From assembly GCF_042651485.1 (NCBI RefSeq), contig NZ_JBHSDH010000005.1, forward strand, positions 62,001-126,000: a stretch of 64,000 nucleotides of DNA, in the 5' to 3' direction. Each line of letters opens with the position of its first letter. Position 1 is the first letter of the stretch. This DNA comes from Sphingorhabdus_B arenilitoris (lineage in GTDB: Bacteria; Pseudomonadota; Alphaproteobacteria; Sphingomonadales; Sphingomonadaceae). Both the position numbers and the translations under genes were made by a program. Shown here piece by piece: positions 1 through 8,551 of the stretch. The notes beneath the pieces are model-generated. The model was not told where the DNA came from, searched no databases, and saw only the letters and a list, made by a program, of their open reading frames with translations.

Positions 1-64
1 CGAGGCATTTAATGCTGTCGGGTGACAAATGACTGAGGCCAGAATTTTATCCCTACTAATTCAG

Positions 65-685
65 TTACTGCCTGCGGTTTAAGGCCTTGTAAATTCGATC
101 AAACCTTAGATCATCTTTTGATCTGTTTTTTTTGGGAAGGCATTGCATTACCGCACTGTAGTTTGACATTTTCGGATTGCTGGCGATTAGCGCTTTCGCC
201 TCTACCAGTATTTTATTATCGCGCTGGTTAGATAGGCCTTTCGGCCTTCCGACCGGCACAGTTTCTTGGCCATTTGCAGCAGCAGCTACTCGTTCCCAGC
301 CAGCTTCCGAGATAGTGATACCGCTCCACTTAATTTCCATCGAATCATACCGACGTTCTTCAACACGATAAAATTCTCCAGACTGCCAATCGCATCCATA
401 TCCAAATTGGCCATCCCACTTGCAATTCTCCCAATCTTCTGGATCGTCCGGTTTCCACATTTCTGGAAATTCAATTTCCTTAAAGCGCTCCCAGAAACTA
501 TTTGGCAATTTGCAATCTATAGCCGAACGATTCTGCGCTTTCTCTTCGCCTGACGAAATGGATACGGAGTAATTCCCCCTCGAACGAACGCTCCCATTTT
601 TTAATAGTGATAAAGCAGCCTGCGCTACCGCGAGATTATTCGGCGAGCGGCGAACCGCTGCTGCTAAATCTATGCGTTTTCGCAT
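65..685 (-). CDS. Hypothetical protein near a decayed integrase
   Basis: I do not recognise this 206-residue protein. The frame is open to 886, but the ATG at 685 is preferred because the upstream part overlaps the integrase end antisense-like and reads as low-quality sequence. It begins with basic residues (MRKRIDL), has a Trp- and acid-rich middle (about residues 70-105, with WKPDDPEDWENCKW) and a basic C-terminal third containing GRPKG, which could touch nucleic acid. No membrane segment or signal peptide is visible. It lies 4 bases beyond the stop of the integrase remnant and on the same strand, so it is probably cargo of the same old integrated element. Function unknown. Confidence 0.55.
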   Translation of the reverse strand: MRKRIDLAAAVRRSPNNLAVAQAALSLLKNGSVRSRGNYSVSISSGEEKAQNRSAIDCKLPNSFWERFKEIEFPEMWKPDDPEDWENCKWDGQFGYGCDWQSGEFYRVEERRYDSMEIKWSGITISEAGWERVAAAANGQETVPVGRPKGLSNQRDNKILVEAKALIASNPKMSNYSAVMQCLPKKNRSKDDLRFDRIYKALNRRQ

Positions 686-689
686 TGCA

Positions 690-1910
690 CTAACCCGCGC
701 TGCGCTCAGGAAACGCCACCACATCCGCCCCCTTGCGCAGCGCCTCCAGATGGTCGCTCCACCATTGCGCCATTTGCACCCGCTCTGCCCAATGCTCCCC
801 GCGATGATAGGCGGCGCGCACCTTATTTGGTTCGCCATGTGCCAACGCTCGTTCAATCGCGTCAAAGGACCATTTGCCGCTTTCATTCAGCAAGGTTGAC
901 GCCATCGCGCGAAAGCCGTGCGCGGTCATTTCATCGCTGGCATAGCCCAGCCTTCGCAAACCGGCGTTTAATGTGTTTTCGCTCATCGGGCGGGCACGGG
1001 TGCGGATGGATGGAAAAACAAAGCCGCTTGGCCCCGTAACGCCTCGAATGTCCTGCAGCAACGCAATGGCTTGCTTAGATAGCGGCACATGGTGAGGCTT
1101 TCGCATTTTCATCTTGCCGGCCGGTATCGTCCAGACAGCAGCCTCAAAATCAAACTCACCCCATTCGGCCCGGCGCTGCTCCCCCGGTCGCACAAAGACA
1201 TGGGAGGCAAGCTGCAATGCCCATTTGGTAAGGCCGTAGCCCTGATAACCATCAATCGCCCTTAAAAGCGCTCCAGCCGCCTTTGCATCGGTTACAGCGT
1301 CATAATGTTTGACCGTGGGGGCGGTAAGCGCGCCGCGCAAATCACGGGTTGGATCGGATGGCAGCCGCGCTGTTGCTACCGCATAGCGAAAAACGGCCCC
1401 TGCAAGCTGCAACGTCCTATTTGCGCTTTCGTGATTGCCCTTGGCCTCAATCTTGCGCACCGCCGCCAATATGTCGGCTGGCTCAATATCGGCGATGGGC
1501 AGGCGTCCTATGAAAGGGACAGCAGATATTCACTGCGCTTTGCGGTCGCGGGGGACCATGCTTTTTTGCCATCGCGCTTTCGCTTGGCGCAAAATTCCGC
1601 TGCTACCGCCTCAAAGCTATTGCCCGATGCAATTTCCCGCTGCGCCTTTTCCTGCTGCTTTTGGCGCGATGGATCGACGCCCCAGCTATGAGCGCCCTCG
1701 CCTTATCCCTAGCGGCTCTTGCAGCGCTCAGAGTGGCATCGGATATATGCCAAGGCTCAATTTCTTTTCGCGGCCATCTATGCGATATTTAAGCCGGCAC
1801 AATCTGCCGCCCGTAGGCTGGACCAAAAGGAGTAACCCCTTTTCATCACCCAGCTTACGCGGTTTTTCGCCGGGCTTTGCGTTTCTTATTTTCACATCGG
1901 TTAAGGCCAT
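690..1910 (-). pseudogene. P4-type tyrosine integrase, broken by three frameshifts
   Basis: Remnant of a site-specific tyrosine recombinase of the P4/DUF4102 class, which integrates elements at tRNA 3' ends. The N-terminal arm-binding domain starts at the ATG at 1910 (MALTDVKIRNAKPGEKP) and runs to LGIYP near 1741. The frame then changes near 1740 (DATLSAARAARDKARALIAG), near 1680 (VDPSRQKQQEKAQ onward) and near 1509 (GRLPIADIEPADILAAV onward). Each shift equals a one-base loss, and frames one and two also hit stops. The C-terminal catalytic part (about 1508-690) keeps the RPGE arginine, the HGFR box and the AYHR tyrosine region. It faces tRNA-Gly, as such integrases do. Family assignment is firm and loss of function is very likely. 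Confidence 0.85.
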
Positions 1911-2109
1911 AATTTCGCCATTCCTTCCCCAAATGGCCCCCATTTGGGGGCCAGCCGAAAAGACTATCTGCGCCATGGTCCCCAGCGTGGCCCCCATTAA
2001 AGAGTGATTGCGGCTGGACATGATGGCACGTCATCGGCTTAATTATTCGGGAATAGTATGGAATTACAGCGATTGGCAAGACGTATCTGGACAATGCTGG
2101 ATAAGATAA

Positions 2110-2183
2110 TGGAGCGGGTAAGGGGAATCGAACCCCTCTAGCTAGCTTGGAAGGCTAGAGCATTACCACTATGCTATACCCGC
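2110..2183 (-). tRNA. tRNA-Gly (anticodon UCC)
   Basis: A full cloverleaf reads on the minus strand. The 7-bp acceptor stem is GCGGGTA with TACCCGC. The D arm contains GTGGTAATGC. The anticodon stem CTAGC/GCTAG encloses loop CTTCCAA with anticodon TCC. The T arm is GAGGG-GTTCGAT-CCCCT-like. The discriminator is T, usual for tRNA-Gly, and CCA is encoded (2110-2112 on the plus strand reads TGG). The integrase remnant starts about 200 bases past its 3' end, so this tRNA was probably the attachment site of the element to its left. Confidence 0.95.
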
Positions 2184-2269
2184 CCGCTCCGGCCAGTTGG
2201 CAATATCGCCCGCTGGCATCAACGGCGCTGCTATTGCCATTAAGCAGCAACGCCGTCAATATTTTTGCA

Positions 2270-3148
2270 TCAATGTTTCTTGTCGGCCCAAATGGTCTTG
2301 TAAGACATAAAGGCCAAACCAGTGAAAATGATCAGGAAGATCAGCGCTGCCCAGCCCGCTGTTTTCCGGTTTTCCATTTTTGGTTCCGCTGTCCAAGTCA
2401 AGAAGGACGAGACGTCACGGGCCATTTGATCTACAGTTGCCTTGGTTCCGTCATCATAGGTCACTTGCCCTTCACCGGTTAGCGGTGCGGCCATTGCGAT
2501 ATTCAAGTTGGCAAAATAGGGGTTGTAATGGAGCGTGCCAGGCGCCTTTTTCGGGTCGCGTGGGTCGGATCCTGATCCAGCGGCCACATCCGGGAATTTC
2601 TTTTTCAATTCCGCAGGCTGTTTCTGATAACCGGTCAGCAAGCTGTAAACATAAGCGGGGCCGTCATGGCGCGCTTTGGTAATCAGCGACAGGTCAGGCG
2701 GCAAAGCACCATTATTCGCGGCGCGAGCAGCCACTTCGTTAGGATATACCAAAGGAATTTTATCCGCCGGAATGGACGGACGCGATGACGCTTCACCGGT
2801 TTCAGGATCAATAGACGGGGTTTCGGTTGGCCAGCCTTTGGCAATTGCCTTCACTTCGTCTTCATTATAGCCGATTTCTGCAAAGTTACGGAAGGCAACA
2901 AGGTTCATGCTGTGGCATGCCGCGCAAACTTCCTTATACACCTTAAATCCGCGTTGCAGCTGCGCCCGGTCATATTTGCCGAACATACCATCGTGGGCAA
3001 ATTTAACCTCTTTTGGTTTTTTGTGGAAAGCGTGCTCGGCCGTTTCCTCAGTTTTCGTGGTTGCCGCGGTGTAGATACCGTCGCCCAATGCCAATACCAG
3101 CATCATGACGAAAAACGCACCGATCAGGCCTCCAAATATACGAACCAT
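2270..3148 (-). CDS. petC: Cytochrome c1 of the bc1 complex
   Basis: Carries the c-type haem that passes electrons from the Rieske protein to soluble or membrane cytochrome c. The protein has 292 residues. A hydrophobic N-terminal segment (residues 1-25) acts as signal or anchor. The haem-binding CAACH motif lies at 75-79. The region NIAMAAPL near 215 is placed to give the Met ligand, and a C-terminal transmembrane helix (about 262-282) ends in a basic tail. It is the third gene of petA-petB-petC, 18 bases behind petB, so the three are surely cotranscribed. Confidence 0.97.
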   Translation of the reverse strand: MVRIFGGLIGAFFVMMLVLALGDGIYTAATTKTEETAEHAFHKKPKEVKFAHDGMFGKYDRAQLQRGFKVYKEVCAACHSMNLVAFRNFAEIGYNEDEVKAIAKGWPTETPSIDPETGEASSRPSIPADKIPLVYPNEVAARAANNGALPPDLSLITKARHDGPAYVYSLLTGYQKQPAELKKKFPDVAAGSGSDPRDPKKAPGTLHYNPYFANLNIAMAAPLTGEGQVTYDDGTKATVDQMARDVSSFLTWTAEPKMENRKTAGWAALIFLIIFTGLAFMSYKTIWADKKH

Positions 3149-3166
3149 GATAATTTACTTCCCTGT

Positions 3167-4462
3167 TTATGCTGCCGCTTCTTGGAGCGGTTTGCCGGTG
3201 ACGGCTTCGGTAATGGAATTTGGCAAAGGCAGAGGCTTTTCAATCCGCGACACGATCGGCAAGATGATCAAGAAATGCGCAAAATAATAAGCCGCGGCCA
3301 ATTGGCTGAGCAACACCCAAGGCTGTTCGGCAGGCATGGCACCGCAAACCCCCAGGATCAGGACGCTTGGGACCAGACCAAACCAGAAAAACTTCTTAAA
3401 CAATGGCCGGTAATTGCCCGAACGAACGGGTGAGGTATCAAGCCATGGCAAGAAGAAGAACAGCAAGATCGACCCAAACATAGCGAGAACGCCCATCAGC
3501 TTTGCCGGGATAATGACAATGCCGGTAAAAGGAATGCCGAAATCGACGGTGAATGCTTTCAAGATCGCGTAGAAAGGCAGATAATACCATTCAGGCACAA
3601 TATGCGCCGGTGTCGACAGCGGGTTGGCCGGAATATAATTGTCCGGATGGCCCAGCATATTGGGCGCAAAGAAGGTGATCGCCACAAAGAAGATCAAAAA
3701 TACGCCCAATCCAAAGCCGTCTTTCGCGGTGTAATAAGGGTGGAAGGGAACAGTGTCGGATTCCGCTTTAATATGAACACCCGTGGGGTTGGATGATCCC
3801 GGAATATGCAGCGCCCAAATATGCAGGATAATAACACCCGCGATAACGAAGGGCAGCAAATAGTGCAGCGAGAAGAAGCGGTTCAACGCCGCTTGATCCG
3901 GAGCAAATCCGCCCAGCAGCCATTGACGCAATGGCTCACCCACCACCGGAATGGCGGAGAAGAAGCCTGTAATAACCTGCGCGCCCCAGAAGCTCATTTG
4001 TCCCCAAGGAAGCACATAGCCCATGAAACCGGTCGCCATCATCAACAAGAATATGACCACGCCCAAAAGCCAGATCATTTCGCGCGGCGCTTTGTAGGAA
4101 CCGAAATATAGGCCGCGGAACATGTGGATATAAACCACGATAAAGAAGAAGCTTGCCCCGTTCATATGCGCATAACGGATGAACCAGCCGGCTGGCACGT
4201 CGCGCATGATATGTTCAACCGAATTAAACGCGACGCCGACATTCGCGGCATAATGCATGGCTAGGATAATGCCAGTAATGATCTGGATCATCAAAGCCGC
4301 ACCGGCGAGAACGCCAAAATTCCAAAAATAGTTCAGATTGCGTGGAACCGGATAACCGGCACCGACTGCATTATAAACCAAACGCGGCAGCGGCAGACGT
4401 TCGTCCACCCACTGCATAACCGGATTTTGCGGCGTATATTGTTGTGCCCAGGGAAAGCTCAT
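3167..4462 (-). CDS. petB: Cytochrome b of the bc1 complex
   Basis: Membrane subunit that holds both b haems and the quinol-oxidation and quinone-reduction sites. At 431 residues it is of usual full length. Visible hallmarks are GGFAPDQAALNRFFSLHYLLPF, given here only as the region around residues 190-210, the PEWY quinol-site motif (VPEWYYLPF) and the haem-ligand histidines in HMNGASFFF and in the HYLLPF region. About eight hydrophobic helices alternate along the chain. It lies 14 bases after petA and 18 before petC. Confidence 0.97.
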   Translation of the reverse strand: MSFPWAQQYTPQNPVMQWVDERLPLPRLVYNAVGAGYPVPRNLNYFWNFGVLAGAALMIQIITGIILAMHYAANVGVAFNSVEHIMRDVPAGWFIRYAHMNGASFFFIVVYIHMFRGLYFGSYKAPREMIWLLGVVIFLLMMATGFMGYVLPWGQMSFWGAQVITGFFSAIPVVGEPLRQWLLGGFAPDQAALNRFFSLHYLLPFVIAGVIILHIWALHIPGSSNPTGVHIKAESDTVPFHPYYTAKDGFGLGVFLIFFVAITFFAPNMLGHPDNYIPANPLSTPAHIVPEWYYLPFYAILKAFTVDFGIPFTGIVIIPAKLMGVLAMFGSILLFFFLPWLDTSPVRSGNYRPLFKKFFWFGLVPSVLILGVCGAMPAEQPWVLLSQLAAAYYFAHFLIILPIVSRIEKPLPLPNSITEAVTGKPLQEAAA

Positions 4463-4476
4463 ATCTCTTCTCGTCC

Positions 4477-5061
4477 TCAGCCGATTTTTACGACAGTATC
4501 GTTCAGGAAACTATATTCCGGAACGGTTAAATTCAGCGGTGCAGGACCCTTGCGAATGCGCCCCGCCGTATCATAATGCGAACCATGGCATGGGCAGAAA
4601 TAGCCGCCAAATTCGCCCTTAATCTCACCTGCAGCGGCGCCCAATGGTACGCAACCCAAATGGGTGCAGACGCCAAGTGTAATCAGCCAATTTTCTTTAT
4701 TTGGCTGCGTGCGCTCGGCCAAAGTTTGCGGATCGCGCATACTGGACACATCCGCACTATTTGCTGCCTTAATTTCATCAGCGGTCAAGTTCCGAATGAA
4801 TACCGGTTGCTTGCGCCAGCTGGTTTTAATGGCCTGACCCGCTTCGATTTTCGACACATCGACTTCAATCGATGACAAAGCGACCACGTCCGCGCTCGCG
4901 CTCATTGTCGAAAGCACCGGCAGTGCGATTGCGCCTGCGCCCACACCTGCGAAGCTGATTGTCGCGATATGGATGAAGTCGCGGCGGCGCACAGGCTGTT
5001 CACCTGTTGCTTCTAGCGCTGCATTTTCAGTCGCATCTTTTGTTTTTTTGACCGTAGCCAT
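4477..5061 (-). CDS. petA: Rieske iron-sulfur subunit of the bc1 complex
   Basis: Transfers one electron from quinol to cytochrome c1 through a 2Fe-2S cluster. The 194-residue protein shows both cluster-binding boxes, CTHLGC and CPCHGS. The N terminus carries a twin-arginine motif (RRRDF) followed by a hydrophobic stretch, the usual Tat-dependent anchor of this subunit. It is the first gene of the petABC operon. The divergent 200-bp gap to trmL should hold the operon promoter, but I could not single out -35/-10 boxes. Confidence 0.97.
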   Translation of the reverse strand: MATVKKTKDATENAALEATGEQPVRRRDFIHIATISFAGVGAGAIALPVLSTMSASADVVALSSIEVDVSKIEAGQAIKTSWRKQPVFIRNLTADEIKAANSADVSSMRDPQTLAERTQPNKENWLITLGVCTHLGCVPLGAAAGEIKGEFGGYFCPCHGSHYDTAGRIRKGPAPLNLTVPEYSFLNDTVVKIG

Positions 5062-5259
5062 AAACTGCCCTCATGTTGCGGGTATTCAGGCATAAACGCC
5101 AATCACCCTGCTGTCAAAAACCCCATTTGCGTCAACCGATATAAGTTATAAGTCGCGCACGATTCTGCGGCCTGATAGACGTGTTTATAGCCATTTGCCA
5201 ACAGGGAATTTGGACAATAATAGGGTCAAGCGATTGCAAATTATGAAAGTAGCCTAATC

Positions 5260-5763
5260 TTGCCCCTACGGATTGCCCTTTACCAACCCGATATCGCCGG
5301 AAATGTCGGCACAATTTTGCGCATGGCCGCTTGTTTTGGCGTGGGATGCGACATCATCCACCCATGCGGATTTGCCTTTTCCCAGCGCAGTTTGAAACGG
5401 GCGGGTATGGATTATCTGGACCAAGCGAACATTACCGAACATGACGATTGGGCCGCGTTTGAACATAGCGCGGAGGCGCATAACCGCCGGATCATCCTCT
5501 TGTCGAGCAAGGCCTCTGTGCCCCTGCCCCAGGCAAATTTCATGTCCGACGACATCATATTGATGGGCAGTGAGAGCAAAGGTGCGCCGCCTGCCGTCCA
5601 TGACCGCGCCGATATGCGCGTCCATATTCCCATGCAGCCGGGATTTCGTTCATTAAATGTTGCTGTTGCCGCTGGCATCGCTTTGTCCGAAGGGTTAAGA
5701 CAGACACAGCAATTTCCCTGCCCGCCAATTCCCCTTGGCCGGCAAAGTGATGAAGGAATCTAA
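5260..5763 (+). CDS. trmL: tRNA (cytidine/uridine-34 2'-O)-methyltransferase
   Basis: SpoU/SPOUT-class enzyme that methylates the ribose of wobble nucleotide 34 in tRNA-Leu using SAM. The N terminus is RIALYQPDIAGNVGTILR, typical of TrmL. Motif 2 is MGSESKGAP, and the knot motif IPMQPGFRSLNVAVAAGIAL lies near residues 126-145. The 167-residue length fits. The only suitable start is TTG at 5260, since the upstream ATG leads to a stop. The stop TAA is separated by one base from the hemF ATG, so the two are cotranscribed. Confidence 0.9.
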   Translation: MPLRIALYQPDIAGNVGTILRMAACFGVGCDIIHPCGFAFSQRSLKRAGMDYLDQANITEHDDWAAFEHSAEAHNRRIILLSSKASVPLPQANFMSDDIILMGSESKGAPPAVHDRADMRVHIPMQPGFRSLNVAVAAGIALSEGLRQTQQFPCPPIPLGRQSDEGI

Positions 5764-5764
5764 T

Positions 5765-6622
5765 ATGGCCCTGGAGTTAGACCAACGCCAAAGCGCCGCG
5801 CGGCAATGGTTTGAAGATTTGCGCACACGGATCTGTGATGCGTTCACGGCAATTGAACGCGAGGCAGGATCCGATGCGTCGTTTGAATATCTGCCGTGGG
5901 ACCGCACCGATGATAGCGGCGACGACGGCGGCGGCGGTGTGCGCGGCGTGATGAAGGGCAAAATATTTGAAAAAGTCGGCGTCAATGTGTCCACCGTTGG
6001 CGGCGCGTTCAACCCCGAATTTGCCAAAAGCATCCACGGTGCAGAGGATAACCCCGCCTTTTTCGCCACGGGGATCAGCTTGGTTGCGCATATGGCCAAT
6101 CCCCATGTGCCCGCCGTGCATATGAATACGCGGCTGCTGACCACCACCAAAAGCTGGTTTGGCGGCGGCGCGGATTTGAACCCGCCTATTCCGTATCAAG
6201 AGGATACCGAAGAATTTCACGCCCGGCTGCGCGCGGCCTGCGTCCCTTATGGCCCGGAATTATATGAACGGTATAAGGCGTGGGCCGATGATTATTTCTA
6301 CATACCGCACCGCCAAATGCACCGCGGTGTCGGCGGGATATTTTACGACCATCTGGAAAATGAGAGCGACGCGCTGTTCGACCGTAATTTCGCCTTCACC
6401 CGCGAAGTCGGCGAAGCGTTTCTGGATATATTCCCGAAATTGGTGCGGCGGCGCATGGATATGCCATTTACCGACGAAGAAAAACATCAGCAGCGCGTCT
6501 GGCGCGGCCGCTATGCCGAATTCAACTTGATCTATGATCGGGGTACATTGTTTGGATTAAAAACCGGCGGCAATATCGATGCGATATTGATGAGCCTTCC
6601 GCCCGATGTAGCGTGGGATTAA
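5765..6622 (+). CDS. hemF: Oxygen-dependent coproporphyrinogen III oxidase
   Basis: Decarboxylates coproporphyrinogen III to protoporphyrinogen IX with oxygen, late in haem synthesis. At 285 residues it is a normal length. Clear family stretches are GGGGVRGVMKGKIFEKVGVN, the STVGGAFNPEFAKSI region, and WFGGGADLNPPIPY with the catalytic-site acids, followed by YAEFNLIYDRGTLFGLKTGG. I chose the ATG at 5765 because AAGGAAT sits just upstream. In-frame starts at 5735 (TTG) and 5750 (ATG) are weaker. It is translated directly after trmL, and hemB lies elsewhere in the window. Confidence 0.96.
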   Translation: MALELDQRQSAARQWFEDLRTRICDAFTAIEREAGSDASFEYLPWDRTDDSGDDGGGGVRGVMKGKIFEKVGVNVSTVGGAFNPEFAKSIHGAEDNPAFFATGISLVAHMANPHVPAVHMNTRLLTTTKSWFGGGADLNPPIPYQEDTEEFHARLRAACVPYGPELYERYKAWADDYFYIPHRQMHRGVGGIFYDHLENESDALFDRNFAFTREVGEAFLDIFPKLVRRRMDMPFTDEEKHQQRVWRGRYAEFNLIYDRGTLFGLKTGGNIDAILMSLPPDVAWD

Positions 6623-6638
6623 ACCGCACCGGCCGTAG

Positions 6639-6675
6639 AAAAGGGGCAGCAAAGCGTGTGCCAGCTGCCCCTTTT
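6639..6675. terminator. Bidirectional hairpin terminator
   Basis: A perfect 12-bp stem (AAAAGGGGCAGC with GCTGCCCCTTTT) and 13-base loop lie between convergent hemF and the membrane-protein gene at 6695. The A-rich left and T-rich right flanks make it suited to end transcription from both sides. Confidence 0.85.
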
Positions 6676-6694
6676 GGTGATTATACTCCGGTGC

Positions 6695-7432
6695 CTAACG
6701 GATAGGGTTACTAACGTCAGATGCCGCCATTTGTTTGTAGACCGCAATAACTACAAATAGAAAAACGACGCTTAAAATAGTTGAAAAAACGGTGTCGACC
6801 ACAGACGCCAATGTCGCCGAAATCAGACCCAAAAGACCGCCCGCGACGAGCGATGCAACCAGATACAACGCCCCGCCGACAATCCCGATAATCAGGAAAA
6901 AACCAAAAATACGCAGGCTGTTGCCTTTGGTGAGATTCCACGATCGAGAAAGCGCTTCGATCGGGCTTTTAATTCCTTCACCGGCAATTGCTGGACCAAT
7001 TAATGAGAATTTAATCGCAAGATACACACCGGGAATGATCAACAATATCAAGCCAAGCGTAATGGCGATGGTGCTCATCAATCCAGCCAGGAATAAGGTC
7101 AAAAATGAACCCATTGCCAAACCAAGCGCTTCACCGACGGTGGGACGGCCATTGCCAAGAACCAAATGATAAATCGCCAGATTTCCAACCATGCCGAGGA
7201 TCGACATCACGAACAACCATGGCGCCATTGCTGAAAGGAAACCAGTTAGCATTGCCAATTGAGCGCCGGGATCCATTGCGGCATCAATTTCGGGCGGCGG
7301 CATCATCACCGCGAAAATTGCACCTGGCAGAAATATAAACAGTCCCGCAATCGGCAAAACCAGTGATTGATGCTGTTTCATCATCGCCACCGCATCATTC
7401 CATGCGGCGGTAAAATCCAAATCTCTTTTCAT
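6695..7432 (-). CDS. Polytopic membrane protein, GPDPase-type membrane domain
   Basis: A 245-residue integral membrane protein resembling the membrane domain found in front of some glycerophosphodiester phosphodiesterases. No catalytic phosphodiesterase domain is present. About six hydrophobic segments follow a short cytoplasmic start (MKRDLDFTAAWNDAVAMM). The central stretch IPGVYLAIKFSLIGPAIAGEG and the SPIEALSRSWNLTKGN segment are typical of this family. The frame is open to 7663, but the ATG at 7432 has GGGGAG upstream and gives a sensible N terminus. Role unknown, possibly membrane organisation. It diverges from lipB. Confidence 0.8.
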   Translation of the reverse strand: MKRDLDFTAAWNDAVAMMKQHQSLVLPIAGLFIFLPGAIFAVMMPPPEIDAAMDPGAQLAMLTGFLSAMAPWLFVMSILGMVGNLAIYHLVLGNGRPTVGEALGLAMGSFLTLFLAGLMSTIAITLGLILLIIPGVYLAIKFSLIGPAIAGEGIKSPIEALSRSWNLTKGNSLRIFGFFLIIGIVGGALYLVASLVAGGLLGLISATLASVVDTVFSTILSVVFLFVVIAVYKQMAASDVSNPIR

Positions 7433-7562
7433 AGTTGCTGATCTCCCCGAGGTCATTGGTAGGTAGGCATAGCCTATGCGCTGTCTCCTGAAAAAGAAAC
7501 AGGCTTTTTTATAGCATGTCATCGTTGGTATATTTGCTTTTCGCGCTGCCTCCTGTAACCGG

Positions 7563-8243
7563 ATGGCCATGTCATTTGATCCGAATATTGACTGGGACAT
7601 TGCCAATCGCCCCATCCCATATCCCGATGCTCTATCGCAGATGGAGGCGCGGCAGGGTGCCATTCGGGACAGCGGAGCGAAGGAGCAGGTCTGGCTGCTG
7701 GAACATCCGCCGCTCTATACCGGGGGGACGAGCGCCGATCCTGCCGAATTGCTGAGCCGGGAATTTCCGGTTTATGAAACCGGCCGGGGCGGGCGCTATA
7801 CCTATCATGGACCGGGGCAGCGCGTGGGTTACGTAATGCTCGACCTGAACCAAAGGGGCAAAGACGTCCGATGCTATGTCCATGCCTTGGAAGGCTGGGT
7901 CATCGCTGCCCTTGCCCGCTTTGATGTTGCCGCGCGCAGAGCGGAGGGCCGCGTTGGCATATGGTGCGATAACCGCGATGGACAAGAAGCCAAAATCGGC
8001 GCGATTGGCGTGCGCATCCGCCGCTGGGTCACTGCCCATGGTTTTGCCGTTAACATCAACCCGGACCTGTCGCATTTCGCGGGCATTGTCCCGTGCGGGA
8101 TATCCGAATATCCCGTGACCAGCCTGTCGGACCTTGGCATCACCGCTGCCATGGGTGATTTCGACGCAGCGCTTACCGAAACTTTTCCTGATTTCCTGTC
8201 CGCCCTTGCCAAAGCCGCCGGGCTTTGTAACGTGGACCAATGA
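7563..8243 (+). CDS. lipB: Lipoyl(octanoyl) transferase
   Basis: Moves octanoyl from acyl-carrier protein to the lipoyl domains of 2-oxoacid dehydrogenases and the glycine cleavage H protein. The 226-residue protein carries LLEHPPLYTGG, the RGGRYTYHGPGQRVGY motif, the catalytic lysine in AKIGAIGVRI and the acyl-carrying cysteine in IVPCGISEYPVTSL. Two close ATGs (7563 and 7569) could both serve. No lipA is in the window. Confidence 0.95.
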   Translation: MAMSFDPNIDWDIANRPIPYPDALSQMEARQGAIRDSGAKEQVWLLEHPPLYTGGTSADPAELLSREFPVYETGRGGRYTYHGPGQRVGYVMLDLNQRGKDVRCYVHALEGWVIAALARFDVAARRAEGRVGIWCDNRDGQEAKIGAIGVRIRRWVTAHGFAVNINPDLSHFAGIVPCGISEYPVTSLSDLGITAAMGDFDAALTETFPDFLSALAKAAGLCNVDQ

Positions 8244-8269
8244 TCACATTTTCAAGAGAGACTATATCT

Positions 8270-8551
8270 ATGCGTCCCATGCTTCCCCTTGCTGCCCTGT
8301 TCCTTCTGCCTGCACTGGCCGCCTGTTCATCGGAGAAAGCGGAAAAGCCGTCAGAAGACAATGCCGTCACCCAAACCCGTATGGATGATATTGACAAGAT
8401 TGAAGGCACCATCAGCGATGAGATGATCGACACCAGCGAAGATAGCGAAGAAGCACCGCTTGCCGGGAAAGAGGATGAAGCGGGCGCAGATAGCGGCGAC
8501 GGAGAAAGCGTTCCTGCCGACGAGGAAGCAACCGGCGACGCAGCCGAATAA
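8270..8551 (+). CDS. Small acidic lipoprotein
   Basis: A 93-residue predicted lipoprotein of unknown role. Residues 1-19 form a signal peptide ending in the lipobox LAAC, so the mature form would be lipid-anchored at Cys19. The remainder is very rich in Glu, Asp, Ala and Ser and is probably disordered. An in-frame ATG at 8240 overlaps the lipB stop as ATGA, but the ATG at 8270 (AAGAGAG upstream) gives a standard signal peptide. The stop overlaps by one base the start of the next gene. Confidence 0.75.
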   Translation: MRPMLPLAALFLLPALAACSSEKAEKPSEDNAVTQTRMDDIDKIEGTISDEMIDTSEDSEEAPLAGKEDEAGADSGDGESVPADEEATGDAAE

